Of a stretch of DNA of 64,000 bases, positions 1 through 9,718 are shown piece after piece. The stretch's first letter is position 1, and every line of letters starts with the position of its first letter. Source of the stretch: DATCJA01 sp963814955 (GTDB taxonomy: Bacteria; Acidobacteriota; Vicinamibacteria; Vicinamibacterales; UBA2999); contig CAWFEX010000008.1 of the NCBI GenBank assembly GCA_963814955.1, positions 992,001 to 1,056,000 on the forward strand, read 5' to 3'. A model generated the notes under the pieces. That model was not told the DNA's origin. It worked only from the letters and a program-made list of their open reading frames with translations, and made no database searches. The position numbers and the translations under genes were made by a program.

Positions 1-714
1 GAGCGCAGCCGCCGCGAGCGATTCATACGAACCGAGACGCACAAGCGCATACAGGCCGAGCCGCGCGGCTTCAACCGGGGGAGCCAGCGGATATGTGAGG
101 TCATCCGGCGCAAGCGAGGTCAGGGCCCCCGCGCGGACGTGGCGCTGCACCATATCCGTCACAGCCGTCGCGTCCTCGCGAACGCCAAGCATGCCGAGCG
201 CGTCGGCAGCCCGCCCCTGCAGCAGCGCATCCGAATCAGCGAGGGCCGTCCTGAGTGGCCCTCGTGCTGTCGGATCACCTATGAGACCAAGTGCGAACGC
301 CGCCATTTGACGAACTTCCGGCTCCGCGTCGGCCGCCAGCAGCGTCGTGAGCGGCTCGACGCCATCGCGCAGACCGACGCGGCCGAGGGCGAGCGCAGCC
401 CGGCGCCGGACGCGCGCTTCACCGTCGGAGAGGAGACGAATCAGATCCGACGGCGCCGGGGGCGCGACGATTGCGGGCTGCGTCTTCGTCGCGGGCACCA
501 GGACAACCGGCGGTGGAGGATTGGGATCGCGCAGGAGACGCTGGTCTTCGAGCCTCAGGATCCATCCGAGCTTTTCTTCCCACGACACGCTCGGTGGTTG
601 GACCGTGGGAGTAGCGGGGGGAGTCGCCGCCGTAGGAGCGCTGGCACAGGACCCCGCCACAAGAGCAAGGCACACAGCACAAGTCACAACGCTCAAGTCA
701 CGAACAATGCACAC
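1..714 (-). CDS. HEAT-repeat lipoprotein, 3' end outside window
   Basis: The minus-strand reading frame opens at a GTG at 714 and runs off the left edge without a stop. It begins with a hydrophobic export signal ending in LVAGSC, which could be a lipobox (the -3 residue is Ala, so signal peptidase I cleavage is also possible), followed by a Pro/Thr-rich linker. From about residue 80 there are HEAT-type helical repeats (LIRLLSDGEARVRRRAALALG, then AEPEVRQMAAFALG, then a third unit). HEAT lipoproteins are usually protein-binding scaffolds of the periplasm or outer membrane; no specific partner can be named. The C-terminal part is missing only because the window ends. The start is uncertain; the frame itself is well supported by the repeat pattern. 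Confidence 0.75.
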   Translation of the reverse strand, partial: MCIVRDLSVVTCAVCLALVAGSCASAPTAATPPATPTVQPPSVSWEEKLGWILRLEDQRLLRDPNPPPPVVLVPATKTQPAIVAPPAPSDLIRLLSDGEARVRRRAALALGRVGLRDGVEPLTTLLAADAEPEVRQMAAFALGLIGDPTARGPLRTALADSDALLQGRAADALGMLGVREDATAVTDMVQRHVRAGALTSLAPDDLTYPLAPPVEAARLGLYALVRLGSYESLAAAAL

Positions 715-718
715 TCGA

Positions 719-753
719 TTTGTGATTTGTGATTTGTGACTTGTGACTTGTGC
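719..753. repeat. tandem heptad array (TTTGTGA type)
   Basis: Five head-to-tail 7-bp units: TTTGTGA three times, then CTTGTGA and CTTGTGC. The array lies between the divergent HEAT lipoprotein and deoxynucleoside kinase genes, where the promoters of both must be. It belongs to the same class of period-7 arrays seen at 8685-8712, 43129-43170, 48870-49008 and 54130-54235. Confidence 0.85.
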
Positions 754-816
754 CTTGTTCATCCTCGCCCGGATGATAGCATGCAGCGACCGGCGCCTCA
801 GGCTCGGCTCTGGACA

Positions 817-1455
817 ATGTCATTCCAGTACATCGCAATTGAAGGGCCTATCGGTGTCGGCAAGACATCGTTAGCTGAGCGTCTGGCGGCGCGACTGGAT
901 GCGGCGCTCGTACTGGAGGAAATGGAGAATCCGTTCCTCGCCGATTTCTACTCAGGCCGTCCGGGCGCAGCGCTGCAGGCACAGCTCTTCTATCTCCTGA
1001 ATCGTCACCGCCAGCAGCTGACGCTGCGCCAGGGCGATCTTTTCGCGCAGATGACGGTCGCCGACTATCTCTTCGATCGGGACAAGATCTTTGCGTATCT
1101 GAATCTCGACGATAACGAGCTGTTCATCTATCAGCGTCTGTACGATCTGCTGGCGAAAGACGTCCCGTCTCCCGATCTCGTCGTCTATTTGCAGGCGCCG
1201 AGCGACGTGCTCGTGAAGCGTGTTCGCGAACGCGCCAAGGACAGCGACGGCGACACACCGATACCCGAGCCGGACTACATCCGCGAACTGAACGAAGCGT
1301 ACCAGCACTTCTTCTTTCACTACTCCGCCACGCCGCTTCTGGTTGTGGAAACGTCGCAGGTCGACCTTGCCGCGAGTGATGCGGCGGTTGAAGATCTGCT
1401 GCGCCAGATCCGATCGATCAACCGAGGTACGCGTTATTACGTACCGAGGACGTAG
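817..1455 (+). CDS. deoxynucleoside kinase (deoxyadenosine/deoxyguanosine kinase family)
   Basis: A 212-residue P-loop kinase of the dCK/dGK family that phosphorylates deoxynucleosides in the salvage pathway. The N-terminus IAIEGPIGVGKTSLAERL is the family P-loop. A Glu-Glu follows at the substrate strand (VLEEMENPFLADFY), then a DRDKIFAYLNL region and the lid arginines in KRVRERAKD. ATG 817 was chosen because the P-loop strand begins directly after it. In-frame ATGs at 736 and 781 would add residues with no domain match, and the 736 start lies inside the heptad array. In many bacteria this gene sits beside folate or pantothenate genes; here accD and folC follow. Substrate preference cannot be read from the sequence. 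Confidence 0.88.
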   Translation: MSFQYIAIEGPIGVGKTSLAERLAARLDAALVLEEMENPFLADFYSGRPGAALQAQLFYLLNRHRQQLTLRQGDLFAQMTVADYLFDRDKIFAYLNLDDNELFIYQRLYDLLAKDVPSPDLVVYLQAPSDVLVKRVRERAKDSDGDTPIPEPDYIRELNEAYQHFFFHYSATPLLVVETSQVDLAASDAAVEDLLRQIRSINRGTRYYVPRT

Positions 1456-1555
1456 CTCGAGATCCAATCTGCAAAATGCACACAAGTTAGGTGGCTCGGC
1501 CTGCCGCGGGCCTGAATTTTGGGTCCTGCATTTTGAATTGCGGTAATCTCCCCTC
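1456..1555. other. short intergenic region with degenerate A/T-rich repeats
   Basis: A 100-bp gap between the kinase and accD. It holds two partly inverted A/T-rich stretches (around TCTGCAAAATGCA at about 1469 and TGCATTTTGAA at about 1529) around a GC-rich centre. This is the same arm-centre-arm arrangement as the heptad cassettes further on. No promoter box is convincing. Confidence 0.4.
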
Positions 1556-2464
1556 ATGGCGTGGTTCAAGAAGACCCGGAGGCGGATGGAGTCGGCGACG
1601 GCCGAAAAGCCAAGCCGGGTGCCGGAAGGCCTCTGGGTCAAGTGTCCGGGCTGCGCGCAGATCCTTTACAACAAGGATCTGGAAGGCAATCTGCACGTCT
1701 GTCCGAAATGCGCGCACCACTTCCGAATCAGCGCCGTTGACCGGCTGAACGTTCTGCTGGACGAGGGCAAGTGGACCGAACATCACGTGCAGCTCGCCTC
1801 GAACGACCCGCTCCACTTCACAGACACGAAGAAGTACAGCGAGCGGCTGCGTGCAACGGTTGCCTCTACACACATGAAGGACGCGGTCGTGGTGGCGACA
1901 GGTCGGCTGGATGGGCTCGAGGTGGTCGTGGCTGCCATGGAGTATGCGTTCATTGGCGGCAGCATGGGTGTGGTTGTCGGCGAGAAAATCACGCGGGCCG
2001 TGGAAATGGCACTCGAGCGCCGGCACCCGTTGATCATCGTGTCGTGCTCCGGTGGCGCGCGGATGATGGAAGGCGTGCTGTCGCTCATGCAGATGGCCAA
2101 GATCTCGGCGGCCCTGGCCCGCCTGGATCGCGCCCGCCTCCCTTTTGTGTCGCTGCTCACGGATCCGACCACGGGAGGTGTGACAGCAAGTTTCGCGATG
2201 CTGGGCGATTTCAACATTGCCGAACCGAAAGCGCTGATTGGCTTCGCCGGGCCGCGAGTCATCGAGCAGACCATCAGGCAGAAGCTCCCCGAAGGTTTTC
2301 AACGCAGTGAATTTCTCCTCGAGCACGGCATGATCGACATGGTCGTCGACCGCCGTGAGATAAAGTCGGTGCTCGGGCGCGTGCTGCGATTCATGGGTGC
2401 CACTCCGACGCCGCTCGAGCCGCCGATTCCGGTTGCCGCGGCGGTGGACGCCGAACAGCGCTGA
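1556..2464 (+). CDS. accD: acetyl-CoA carboxylase carboxyltransferase subunit beta
   Basis: A 302-residue AccD. With AccA it transfers the carboxyl group from carboxybiotin to acetyl-CoA, giving malonyl-CoA for fatty-acid synthesis in the cytoplasm. The N-terminus has the four-Cys zinc ribbon (CPGC at about residues 30-33, CPKC at about 49-52). The crotonase-like carboxyltransferase core follows, with the conserved SGGARMMEG and the LTDPTTGGVTASFAMLGD segment. Length is normal for the family. folC follows immediately; accD-folC is a widespread gene pair. The ribosome-binding site is weak (TCTCCCCTC before ATG). Confidence 0.97.
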   Translation: MAWFKKTRRRMESATAEKPSRVPEGLWVKCPGCAQILYNKDLEGNLHVCPKCAHHFRISAVDRLNVLLDEGKWTEHHVQLASNDPLHFTDTKKYSERLRATVASTHMKDAVVVATGRLDGLEVVVAAMEYAFIGGSMGVVVGEKITRAVEMALERRHPLIIVSCSGGARMMEGVLSLMQMAKISAALARLDRARLPFVSLLTDPTTGGVTASFAMLGDFNIAEPKALIGFAGPRVIEQTIRQKLPEGFQRSEFLLEHGMIDMVVDRREIKSVLGRVLRFMGATPTPLEPPIPVAAAVDAEQR

Positions 2465-2465
2465 A

Positions 2466-3759
2466 TTGCTCGATCGTCTCTTCGCGCTGGAAACGTTCGG
2501 AATCAAGCTCGGTCTCGAGAACATTTCGCGACTGTGCGCGGCGCTCGATCATCCCGAGCGGTCGTTTACGTCTCTTCACATCGCCGGCACCAACGGTAAA
2601 GGTTCCGTGACGGCAATGGTGCATGCGGCGCTCGTCGCTGCCGGCGTCCGGGCGGCGAGATACGTGTCGCCGCACCTCGTGAACCTGGCCGAACGGTTCG
2701 TCATCGGGACCGAACCGGTGTCCGCCAATGATCTCGAGAGCGTCGCGGACGAGGTGCTCGACTGCGCCGAAAAGCTTCGTCAATCAGGGGAGCTGGCGGT
2801 CCATCCGACATTTTTTGAAGCCACAACCGCCATCGCGTTCGAATTGTTCCGCCGCGCGCGCGTGGAAGTCGCGGTGATCGAGGTGGGCCTGGGCGGTCGA
2901 TTCGACTCGACGAACGTCGTTCCGGCATCGGCTGCCGCCATTACCACGATCGGGTTCGACCACGAGGATCTGCTGGGCGATACGCTCGAAGCCATCGCGT
3001 TCGAAAAGGCCGGCATCATCAAGGCCGGCATACCGGTGGTGGTGGGTGCTCTGCCAGAACCGGCCCTGCAGGTGGTTGCCGCCGTCGCCGCCGATCGATC
3101 GGCGGAGCTGATCGATGCGATCGCGGTCAATCGGATGGAGACCGAGATTCACAAGGGGCGGGCCATCCTCTCGGTCGACACGACGGACGACCGGTACGGA
3201 CCGGTGACACTCGGATTGCGCGGCGCCCATCAGGTCGACAATGCCCTCGTCTCGATCCGCATTCTCGAGGCGGCGCGGCGACATGCAGGCATTCGAGTGT
3301 CGCGCGATGCCATCGAACGCGGACTGCAGGGCGTCGACTGGCCCGGCCGCCTCGAGCTGATCGAGTTGCAAGGCGACGCACAAGTGCTGCTCGATGCGGC
3401 CCACAACAGCCAAGGCGCGCGAGCGCTCGCTGCCTATCTCGAGCGCTGGCACCCCGAACGGCCGGCGCTCGTCATCGGAATGATGCGCGACAAGAGCGTC
3501 GCGGGTATCGTCGATCCGCTGCTGCCTGTCGTCTCCTCGATCATTGCAACGGCAGCCAACACGCGCGCGCGCGATTCCCGCGCACGAGCTCGCTGCGCGC
3601 ATCGGCGCCCATGGAGTGTCCGGTGTCCGAGTCGAGCCCGATCCAGCGGCTGCCGTCGAGCAGGCGCTCTCCTTGACTCGCAGTGTGTGCGTGACGGGCT
3701 CGATATTCCTGATAGGAGAGGTTCGCGACCGTCTCAGACGCCGTGCTATCCTGCGGTAA
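2466..3759 (+). CDS. folC: bifunctional folylpolyglutamate/dihydrofolate synthase, frameshifted
   Basis: FolC adds glutamate to folates, and in many bacteria also to dihydropteroate. Visible are the P-loop HIAGTNGKGSV, the SPHL segment, the EVGLGGRFDSTN motif and the C-terminal Mur-ligase-like LLDAAHN. TTG 2466, two bases after the accD stop, gives the usual N-terminus LLDRLFALETFGIKLGLENI; an ATG at 2397 would lie deep in accD. The frame is lost in a GC dinucleotide run near 3556-3568 (ACACGCGCGCGCGCGATT). It continues one base over as RARAIPAHELAARIGAHG down to VTGSIFLIGEV, which is the expected FolC C-terminus. One extra base accounts for this, so a sequencing indel is more likely than gene loss. 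Confidence 0.9.
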
Positions 3760-3772
3760 TTCCTTGAGAGTC

Positions 3773-6075
3773 ATGGGCTTCTGGCGGATTTGTCTCTGTT
3801 TCACTCTGTGTGCATTTGCTGTCCCTGCACTGGCCCAGACGGCGCCGCCGGGTGGGGCTGACGCAACGAACGACCCGTTTTTTGGCTCCTGCACGCGCAA
3901 CACACAGTGGCACTTCGAGAGGATAGAGGCCAACCACGTTCGTATGACTGGCCAGGTACAGGTTGAATGTCCCCAAATGGGATTCTTCGCGGACGTCATC
4001 GACATGTACACCGATCCGGAGCTGCGCATCGTCGCGAGCGGTAACGTCGTCTTCACCAACCCTGAAGGACGCATTGCTGCCGAACGGGTCGAGTTCAACG
4101 TAGCGAAGAACGTCGGCACATTCCACCTGGCGTCGGGAATCATGTCGCTTGGTGAAGATGTCGACCGCGCGCAGTTTGGCAACCAGGAGCCCGAGGTCTA
4201 CTTCTACGGCGACACGATCGAAAAGCTCGACCAGCGGAAGTACCGGTTGACGCGCGGAGGCTTCACAACCTGCGTCCAACCGACGCCGCGCTGGGAGGTG
4301 ACGAGCAACTCGGTGACGATCACGCTCGATGACTATGCGATCGCGCGAAACACGGTGCTCCGGGTCAAGGGGGTGCCGTTGATATATCTGCCTCTGCTCT
4401 ACTACCCGATCAAGAGCGATGATCGCGCCACCGGGTTTCTGCTTCCCACGTACGGCACATCCACGCTCCGGGGACAATCACTCAGCAACGCGTTTTTCTG
4501 GGCGATCGGCCAGAGCCACGACGCAACCTTCTTCCACGACTGGTTTACGAATATCGGTCAGGGCGTCGGCGCCGAATACAGGTATGCGGCCAATCAGGGG
4601 TCGTATGGAAACTTCCGCCTTTACCGGCTGGATCAACGACAGGCGGAATTCAGGCAAGACGGACAGGTCACCCGCCTGCCGGACCAGTCTTCCTACCAGT
4701 TCACCGCCTCCGGCAACCAGATGTTCGGAACGTCGGTGCGCGCGCTCGAGCGGATCGACTACACGACCAGTCTCGTCACGCAGCAGTTGTATCAGCAGAA
4801 TTTTTATCAGGCATCCAACGCGACGCGAACAATTGAGGCTGGCATATCGGGAGCATGGGGGGCCTTGAACGCAGGCGCGTTCTTTCAGCGTACCGAGACG
4901 TTCACGTCGGCCGACAGCTCACAGGTCTACGGAAGCACTCCGCAGCTTACCGCGGCGATTGCGCCAACCAGGTTATTTGGATCGCCCGTGTATGCGTCGA
5001 TTAACAACGACTTCAGCTATCTGCCGTTCCGCCGGATCAACGATGGCAAGGTCGAGAGCGACCGGAGCCTGGCGCGGCTCGACGTCGCTCCGGCGCTGCG
5101 TGCCGCGCTCTCGCGCCTGAGCTTCCTCACTCTGAACACCAGCCTGTCGTACCGCACCACCTATTACTCCCGCAGCGCCGATTCCAGAGGCGCGATCACC
5201 ACCGAGCCCCTGACGCGTCGGTACCTTCTGGTGCGATCGGATGTGGTGGGCCCGGTGCTGTCAAAGATCTGGGATACACCTGACAGCTCATTCAGTGAAC
5301 GCATGAAACATCTGATCGAGCCGACGTTCGCGCTGGAGTACATCCCCCGATTGACAACGCCTCTCGCGTTGTGAAGCTCTCCAACTCCAGGGACATCATC
5401 CTTGGCGACACCGCGCGGGTGACGTATGGCCTGAACAACCGATTTCTGTACCGTGCACGTGCAAGCGAAGGCTCGGCGGGAACGACCGTTCAGTTCCTGA
5501 CGGTGGGAGTGCAGCAGACGTATTACGTGACGAAGCAGTCGAGCCTGAACGATACCCAGTATGTGAGCACGTATTTCCGTTCGCGATCGGTCGATCTCTC
5601 GGACGTCGCCGTCGACGTCCAGGTGACGCCGTCCCCCGCTCTCGAATCGACCACGCGGCTCGAGTACGACGTTCACGGTGCAGGCCTGCACGCGATCACG
5701 ACCGGAGGAACGGCGCAGTTCGGCGATAGCTCGACGACCATCAACTACAGCCGTCAGCGCGAGGACCGCACGTCGAGGGCCGAAAGCTCGATGACGTGGT
5801 CGAACTCGCTGAGGTTCCTGCAGGGGCGCGCGACCGGCGCATATTCACTGACATGGGATATCGGCGGGGCCGGGATCCTCAGTCAAAACATCGGCATAAC
5901 GTATCTGGCACAATGTTGCGGCATCCAGGCTGAGTTCCAGAAATTCAACTTTCCCCAGTCACGATCGGATTTTCCGATTTCATCGGACCGCCGGTTCAAC
6001 GTGTCGTTCGTGCTGGCCGGGATCGGCAACTTCTCGAATTTCCTTGGCGCCTTCGGCGGCATGCTGGGTCCGTGA
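3773..6075 (+). CDS. lptD: LPS-assembly protein LptD, frameshifted
   Basis: LptD is the outer-membrane barrel that inserts lipopolysaccharide with LptE. A signal peptide (start ATG 3773, ending VPALAQ) precedes an OstA/LptA-like jellyroll (residues about 40-180, with GNVVFTNPEGRIAAERVEF) and the LptD barrel domain with PLLYYPIKSDDRATGFLLP. The reading frame stops at 5374. It resumes one frame over as VVKLSNSRDIILGDTARVTYGL, the segment that should follow LIEPTFALEYIP. The break lies in the C5 run 5344-5348, where one extra base would restore an uninterrupted protein of about 767 residues. The cysteines FGSCTRN and TTCVQP may serve the family disulfides. folC ends 13 bp upstream and the next gene starts directly at the stop. 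Confidence 0.9.
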
Positions 6076-7143
6076 GTGAAGGGACTCATTCTAAGCGGCG
6101 GTAAGGGAACGCGCCTCCGGCCGCTGACATACACGAGCGCAAAGCAGCTGGTCCCGGTCGCCAATAAGCCGGTGCTCTTTTACGGCATCGAAGCGATGGC
6201 CAACGCCGGCATCCGCGAGATCGGCATTGTGGTTGGCGACACGCAGGCTGAAATACGGGCCGCCGTCGGCGACGGCTCGAAATGGGGTGTCCGTGTCGAA
6301 TACATCGAGCAGGACGCGCCGCGAGGCCTCGCCCACGCCGTCAAGATCAGTCAGCCGTTCATCGGAAACGATCCGTTCGTCATGTACCTGGGCGACAACC
6401 TGCTCAACAAGGGCATCACGCATTTCGTCGACGAATTCGCCCGCGAGAAACCCGCGGCGCAGATTTTGCTCGCGCGCGTTCCCGATCCGCAGATGTTCGG
6501 CGTGGCGGAACTCCGCAACGGCAAAGTCGTCCGGCTGGTCGAAAAACCGAAAGAGCCCATCGGCGACCTGGCGCTGGTCGGCGTATACATGTTCGGCTCC
6601 GAAATCTTCGATTCGGTGAACCGGATCACACCGAGCTTTCGAAACGAGCTCGAAATCACCGACGCGATCCAGAACCTCATCGACCGTGGCCTCACGGTAC
6701 GGCCTCACATCGTCGAAGGATGGTGGAAGGACACGGGCAAACTCGAAGACATACTCGAAGCCAACCGGCTGATTCTGGATACGCTGGAGCGCCGTATTGA
6801 CGGCACGGTCGACAACGAGAGCCGCGTGGAAGGCAAGGTCGTCATCGAGGATGGCGCGATTGTGGAGCGCTCGGTCATCCGAGGACCCGCGATCATCGGA
6901 CAGCGCGCGCGCATCGTGCACGCTTATGTCGGCCCTTTCACGTCCATCATGAACGACGTGGAGATTCAGGATTCGGAGGTCGAGCACAGTATCGTGCTGG
7001 AAGGCGCGTGCCTTCGGGACCTCGCGAACCGCGTGATCGACAGCCTGATTGGCAGAAACGTTCGGATCTACCGGATTCCTCTGAAGCCGAGCGCGTATCG
7101 GTTCATGCTGGGCGACAATTCTGAAGTCGGCATCAGGTGGTGA
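6076..7143 (+). CDS. glucose-1-phosphate thymidylyltransferase, long form (RmlA-like)
   Basis: A 355-residue sugar-1-phosphate nucleotidylyltransferase that makes dTDP-glucose from dTTP and glucose-1-phosphate. The N-terminus LILSGGKGTRLRPLT is the nucleotide-binding loop, MYLGDNLL carries the metal Asp, and EKPKEP is conserved. After about residue 240 there is a left-handed beta-helix tail (VEGKVVIEDGAIVERSVIRGP), which identifies the long RmlA subgroup found in deoxysugar clusters. GTG 6076 follows the lptD stop directly. The gene leads a unit with an epimerase, rfbB and a reductase, so the product is probably a dTDP-deoxyhexose for surface polysaccharide. Confidence 0.93.
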   Translation: MKGLILSGGKGTRLRPLTYTSAKQLVPVANKPVLFYGIEAMANAGIREIGIVVGDTQAEIRAAVGDGSKWGVRVEYIEQDAPRGLAHAVKISQPFIGNDPFVMYLGDNLLNKGITHFVDEFAREKPAAQILLARVPDPQMFGVAELRNGKVVRLVEKPKEPIGDLALVGVYMFGSEIFDSVNRITPSFRNELEITDAIQNLIDRGLTVRPHIVEGWWKDTGKLEDILEANRLILDTLERRIDGTVDNESRVEGKVVIEDGAIVERSVIRGPAIIGQRARIVHAYVGPFTSIMNDVEIQDSEVEHSIVLEGACLRDLANRVIDSLIGRNVRIYRIPLKPSAYRFMLGDNSEVGIRW

Positions 7144-7146
7144 CCC

Positions 7147-7647
7147 GTGACCAACCCATCGGCTTATTCGGCGACCGTCGTGAAGCAGCCCCGCATTGAA
7201 GGGGTCAAGACGAAAGCCCTGCGTCTCATTTCGGACGAGCGCGGCTGGCTGCTCGAGATTCTGCGTGCGGATGACCCGGACATCTTCATCAAGTTCGGGC
7301 AGGTGTACCTGTCCGCGACATACCCCGGTGTCGTCAAAGCCTGGCACTACCACAAGGAGCAGCTCGACAACTTCGCCTGCGTCGCCGGAATGGTGAAGCT
7401 GGTGCTCATCGACACCCGGCCCAACTCGCCGACCAACGGCGCGGTCAACGAATTCTTCGTCGGCACGCAGAATCCGATGCTGGTGCAGGTTCCGAAACTG
7501 GTGTACCACGGCTGGAAGTGCATTGGCGCGGAAACGGCGCTCGTGATCAACGTGCCGACCGAGCCCTATCACTACTCCGATCCGGACGAATATCGCCTCG
7601 CACCGCACGACACGCTGGCGTACGACTGGACCCGCAAGGATGGTTGA
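7147..7647 (+). CDS. dTDP-4-dehydrorhamnose 3,5-epimerase-like protein
   Basis: A 166-residue RmlC-type cupin starting at GTG 7147, three bases after the preceding stop. It shows the RmlC landmarks DERGWLLEILR, FGQVYLSATYPGVVKAWHYHKEQ with the catalytic-type His pair, and PKLVYHGWKCIG. It is somewhat shorter than classical RmlC (about 180) and resembles the dTDP-4-dehydrorhamnose 3,5-epimerase-related group. It overlaps rfbB by 8 bp, so the two are translationally coupled. With RmlA and RmlB present, an epimerisation step on dTDP-4-keto-6-deoxyglucose is likely; the exact stereochemistry is not visible. Confidence 0.88.
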   Translation: MTNPSAYSATVVKQPRIEGVKTKALRLISDERGWLLEILRADDPDIFIKFGQVYLSATYPGVVKAWHYHKEQLDNFACVAGMVKLVLIDTRPNSPTNGAVNEFFVGTQNPMLVQVPKLVYHGWKCIGAETALVINVPTEPYHYSDPDEYRLAPHDTLAYDWTRKDG

Positions 7648-8650
7648 CGTCCTCATCACGGGCGGCGCCGGCTTCATTGGAAGCAACTTCGTTCGATATG
7701 CGCTGGCGCACCATCCCGACTGGCATGTGACGACCCTCGACAAGCTGACGTATGCGGGGCGCCGGGAGAACCTGCACGACGTCATCGACCATGCGCGCCA
7801 CACCTTCGTCTACGGCGACATCCTCGATGCATCGGTCAGCGCGCCTCTCGTCGAGCGCTCGGATCTCGTGGTGCACTTTGCGGCCGAAACACACGTGGAC
7901 CGCTCGATTCTGGCGGCGGGTGAGTTCATCCGCACCGACGTCGAGGGCACGTTCGTCCTGCTCGAAGCCGCGCGTCGAGCACCTCGGCTCCGGCGCTTTG
8001 TACAGATTTCCACCGACGAGGTGTACGGGAGCGTCGCCACAGGCGCCAGCCGTGAGACCGATGAACTCCAGCCGCGCAATCCGTACGCGGCGAGCAAGGC
8101 TGGCGCCGATCGCCTCGCGTACAGCTACTGGGCCACCCACAACGTACCGGTTCTGATCACGCGCGCATCGAACAATTACGGACCGTATCAGTTTCCCGAA
8201 AAGCTGATTCCGCTCTTCGTCACCAACGCTCTGGATGACATCCCCGTGCCGTTGTACGGCGACGGCATGAACATCCGCGACTGGCTGCACGTGGACGATC
8301 ACTGCCGCGCGCTCGACCTGCTCATCGACAAAGGCCGCAACGGCGACGTCTACAACATCGGGGGCGGCAACGAGGTGAGAAACGTGGACCTCACGCATCG
8401 GCTCCTCGAGCATGCGGGCAAGACGACGGCGCTCATCAGGCCGGTGGCCGATCGGCCGGGTCACGACCGTCGATATTGTCTTGATTCGACGAAGCTGCGA
8501 ACGCTTGGATGGTCCCCGCAAATCTCATTCGAAGCCGGACTTCGCGAAACTGTGGACTGGTACCGCCGCAATGAGTGGTGGTGGAGGCCGATCAAAGAGG
8601 CCGACCCTTCATTTCGCGCCTACTACGAAACGCAGTACGGAAGGCCTTAA
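7640..8650 (+). CDS. rfbB: dTDP-glucose 4,6-dehydratase
   Basis: A 336-residue extended SDR. The N-terminus VLITGGAGFIGSNFVRYAL is the NAD+ Rossmann motif. STDEVYGSV carries the catalytic Thr-Asp-Glu triad, and YAASKAGADRL contains the active-site Tyr and Lys. The stretch SNNYGPYQFPEKLIPL and the NIRDWLHVDDH segment are diagnostic of RmlB. It converts dTDP-glucose to dTDP-4-keto-6-deoxyglucose. ATG 7640 overlaps the upstream gene. One difference from RmlB paralogues used in other sugars cannot be excluded, but every hallmark residue is present. Confidence 0.95.
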   Translation: MVDVLITGGAGFIGSNFVRYALAHHPDWHVTTLDKLTYAGRRENLHDVIDHARHTFVYGDILDASVSAPLVERSDLVVHFAAETHVDRSILAAGEFIRTDVEGTFVLLEAARRAPRLRRFVQISTDEVYGSVATGASRETDELQPRNPYAASKAGADRLAYSYWATHNVPVLITRASNNYGPYQFPEKLIPLFVTNALDDIPVPLYGDGMNIRDWLHVDDHCRALDLLIDKGRNGDVYNIGGGNEVRNVDLTHRLLEHAGKTTALIRPVADRPGHDRRYCLDSTKLRTLGWSPQISFEAGLRETVDWYRRNEWWWRPIKEADPSFRAYYETQYGRP

Positions 8651-8684
8651 CTGCAGTTCCGGATTCTCGAACACCGGCCGCGAA

Positions 8685-8712
8685 CCCGGAACAAGGAACC
8701 CGGAACGTGGAA
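8685..8712. repeat. tandem heptad array (NNNGGAA type)
   Basis: Four consecutive 7-bp units CCCGGAA, CAAGGAA, CCCGGAA, CGTGGAA in the 70-bp gap between rfbB and the following SDR gene. The array sits 8 bp before that gene's ATG, so it occupies the leader. The period equals that of the arrays at 719, 43129, 48870 and 54130, but the unit sequence differs. Confidence 0.8.
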
Positions 8713-8720
8713 CTGTCCTG

Positions 8721-9668
8721 ATGCAGAACCCCGTCCTCGTAACCGGTGCCGCCGGCTTTGCCGGCAGTCATCTCGTCGAACAGCTTGGCAACTCGTGCGA
8801 CGTCGTCGCCTGGGCGCGATCGCATCCGCCTGCCGAGATCGCGCATCTCGCCCGGTGGACGAAGATCGACCTCCTCGATCGCGACCGGGTGCGGCAGGAA
8901 ATCCGTTCGATACAGCCGTCAGCGGTTTACCACTGTGCTGGCGCGTCGCACGTCGGGGCATCCTGGCAGAACACGGCGCAGCCGCTGGCCAATAATGCGC
9001 TCGCTACCCACCACCTGTTGGACGCTCTCCGCAGAGCTCGCGTCGACGCCAGAGTTCTCGTTGCCGGGTCCGCCACGGTCTATGCGCCATCCGTCGCGCC
9101 ACTGCGTGAAGAGGATTTGCTTGCTCCGAACAGCCCTTACGCCGCGAGCAAACTCGCCCAGGAACAACTGGCGCTGCGCGAGGCGACCGAAAGTGGTTTG
9201 AACGTGATCGTGGTTCGTCCGTTCAACCACATCGGACCGCGGCAGCGCCCCGATTTTGCGGCGCCAGGCTTCGCCCGGCAGATCGCCTTAATCGAGCGCG
9301 GCGAACTTCAACCCCTGATCAAGGTGGGAAACCTCGACGCCGAACGCGACATCAGCGATGTTCGCGACACGATACGCGGGTATACGCTGCTGATGGAGCG
9401 CGGCAAGGCAGGGACTGTCTACAACGTTGCGTCGGGAGTCGGCCGTTCGATACGTGACATCCTGGATGCGCTCGTCGGCCGCGCGCGCGTCCCCGTGACG
9501 ATCAGCGTCGACGCCGAGCGGCTACGACCAAACGACACTCCCGTCATCGTGGGCGACGCGACGCGGCTCCGCGCAGACACCGGCTGGACTCCGCTCATCC
9601 CCTTCGACCGAACGATCGACGATCTGCTCGCCTACTGGCGCGCCGCTACATCGGCAGGAGGCCGCTGA
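8721..9668 (+). CDS. NAD-dependent epimerase/dehydratase, 4-keto-sugar reductase-like (Rmd/GMD family)
   Basis: A 315-residue extended SDR with the cofactor loop VLVTGAAGFAGSHLVEQL, the active-site YAASKLAQEQ (Tyr and Lys) and the substrate segment RPFNHIGPRQRPDFAAP. The last resembles GDP-6-deoxy-lyxo-hexulose reductase and GDP-mannose dehydratase relatives. The Ser of the catalytic triad is in VAGSATVYAP. ATG 8721 was chosen because the Rossmann strand begins there; the reading frame is open upstream to 8412 but only as a shadow of rfbB. Next to RmlA and RmlB it may reduce the 4-keto group of the dTDP-sugar in place of RmlD. That is an inference from context; the nucleotide specificity is not visible. 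Confidence 0.85.
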   Translation: MQNPVLVTGAAGFAGSHLVEQLGNSCDVVAWARSHPPAEIAHLARWTKIDLLDRDRVRQEIRSIQPSAVYHCAGASHVGASWQNTAQPLANNALATHHLLDALRRARVDARVLVAGSATVYAPSVAPLREEDLLAPNSPYAASKLAQEQLALREATESGLNVIVVRPFNHIGPRQRPDFAAPGFARQIALIERGELQPLIKVGNLDAERDISDVRDTIRGYTLLMERGKAGTVYNVASGVGRSIRDILDALVGRARVPVTISVDAERLRPNDTPVIVGDATRLRADTGWTPLIPFDRTIDDLLAYWRAATSAGGR

Positions 9669-9718
9669 GCTCGGCTTCGGCATCAGTTTCGCTTGGTATA
9701 TGTGCGCAAGGAGGATGT

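Noticed and set aside
6091..7803. 570-residue minus-strand reading frame
   Set aside because: Antisense to the rmlA-like, epimerase-like and rfbB genes; a GC-rich mirror frame without motifs.
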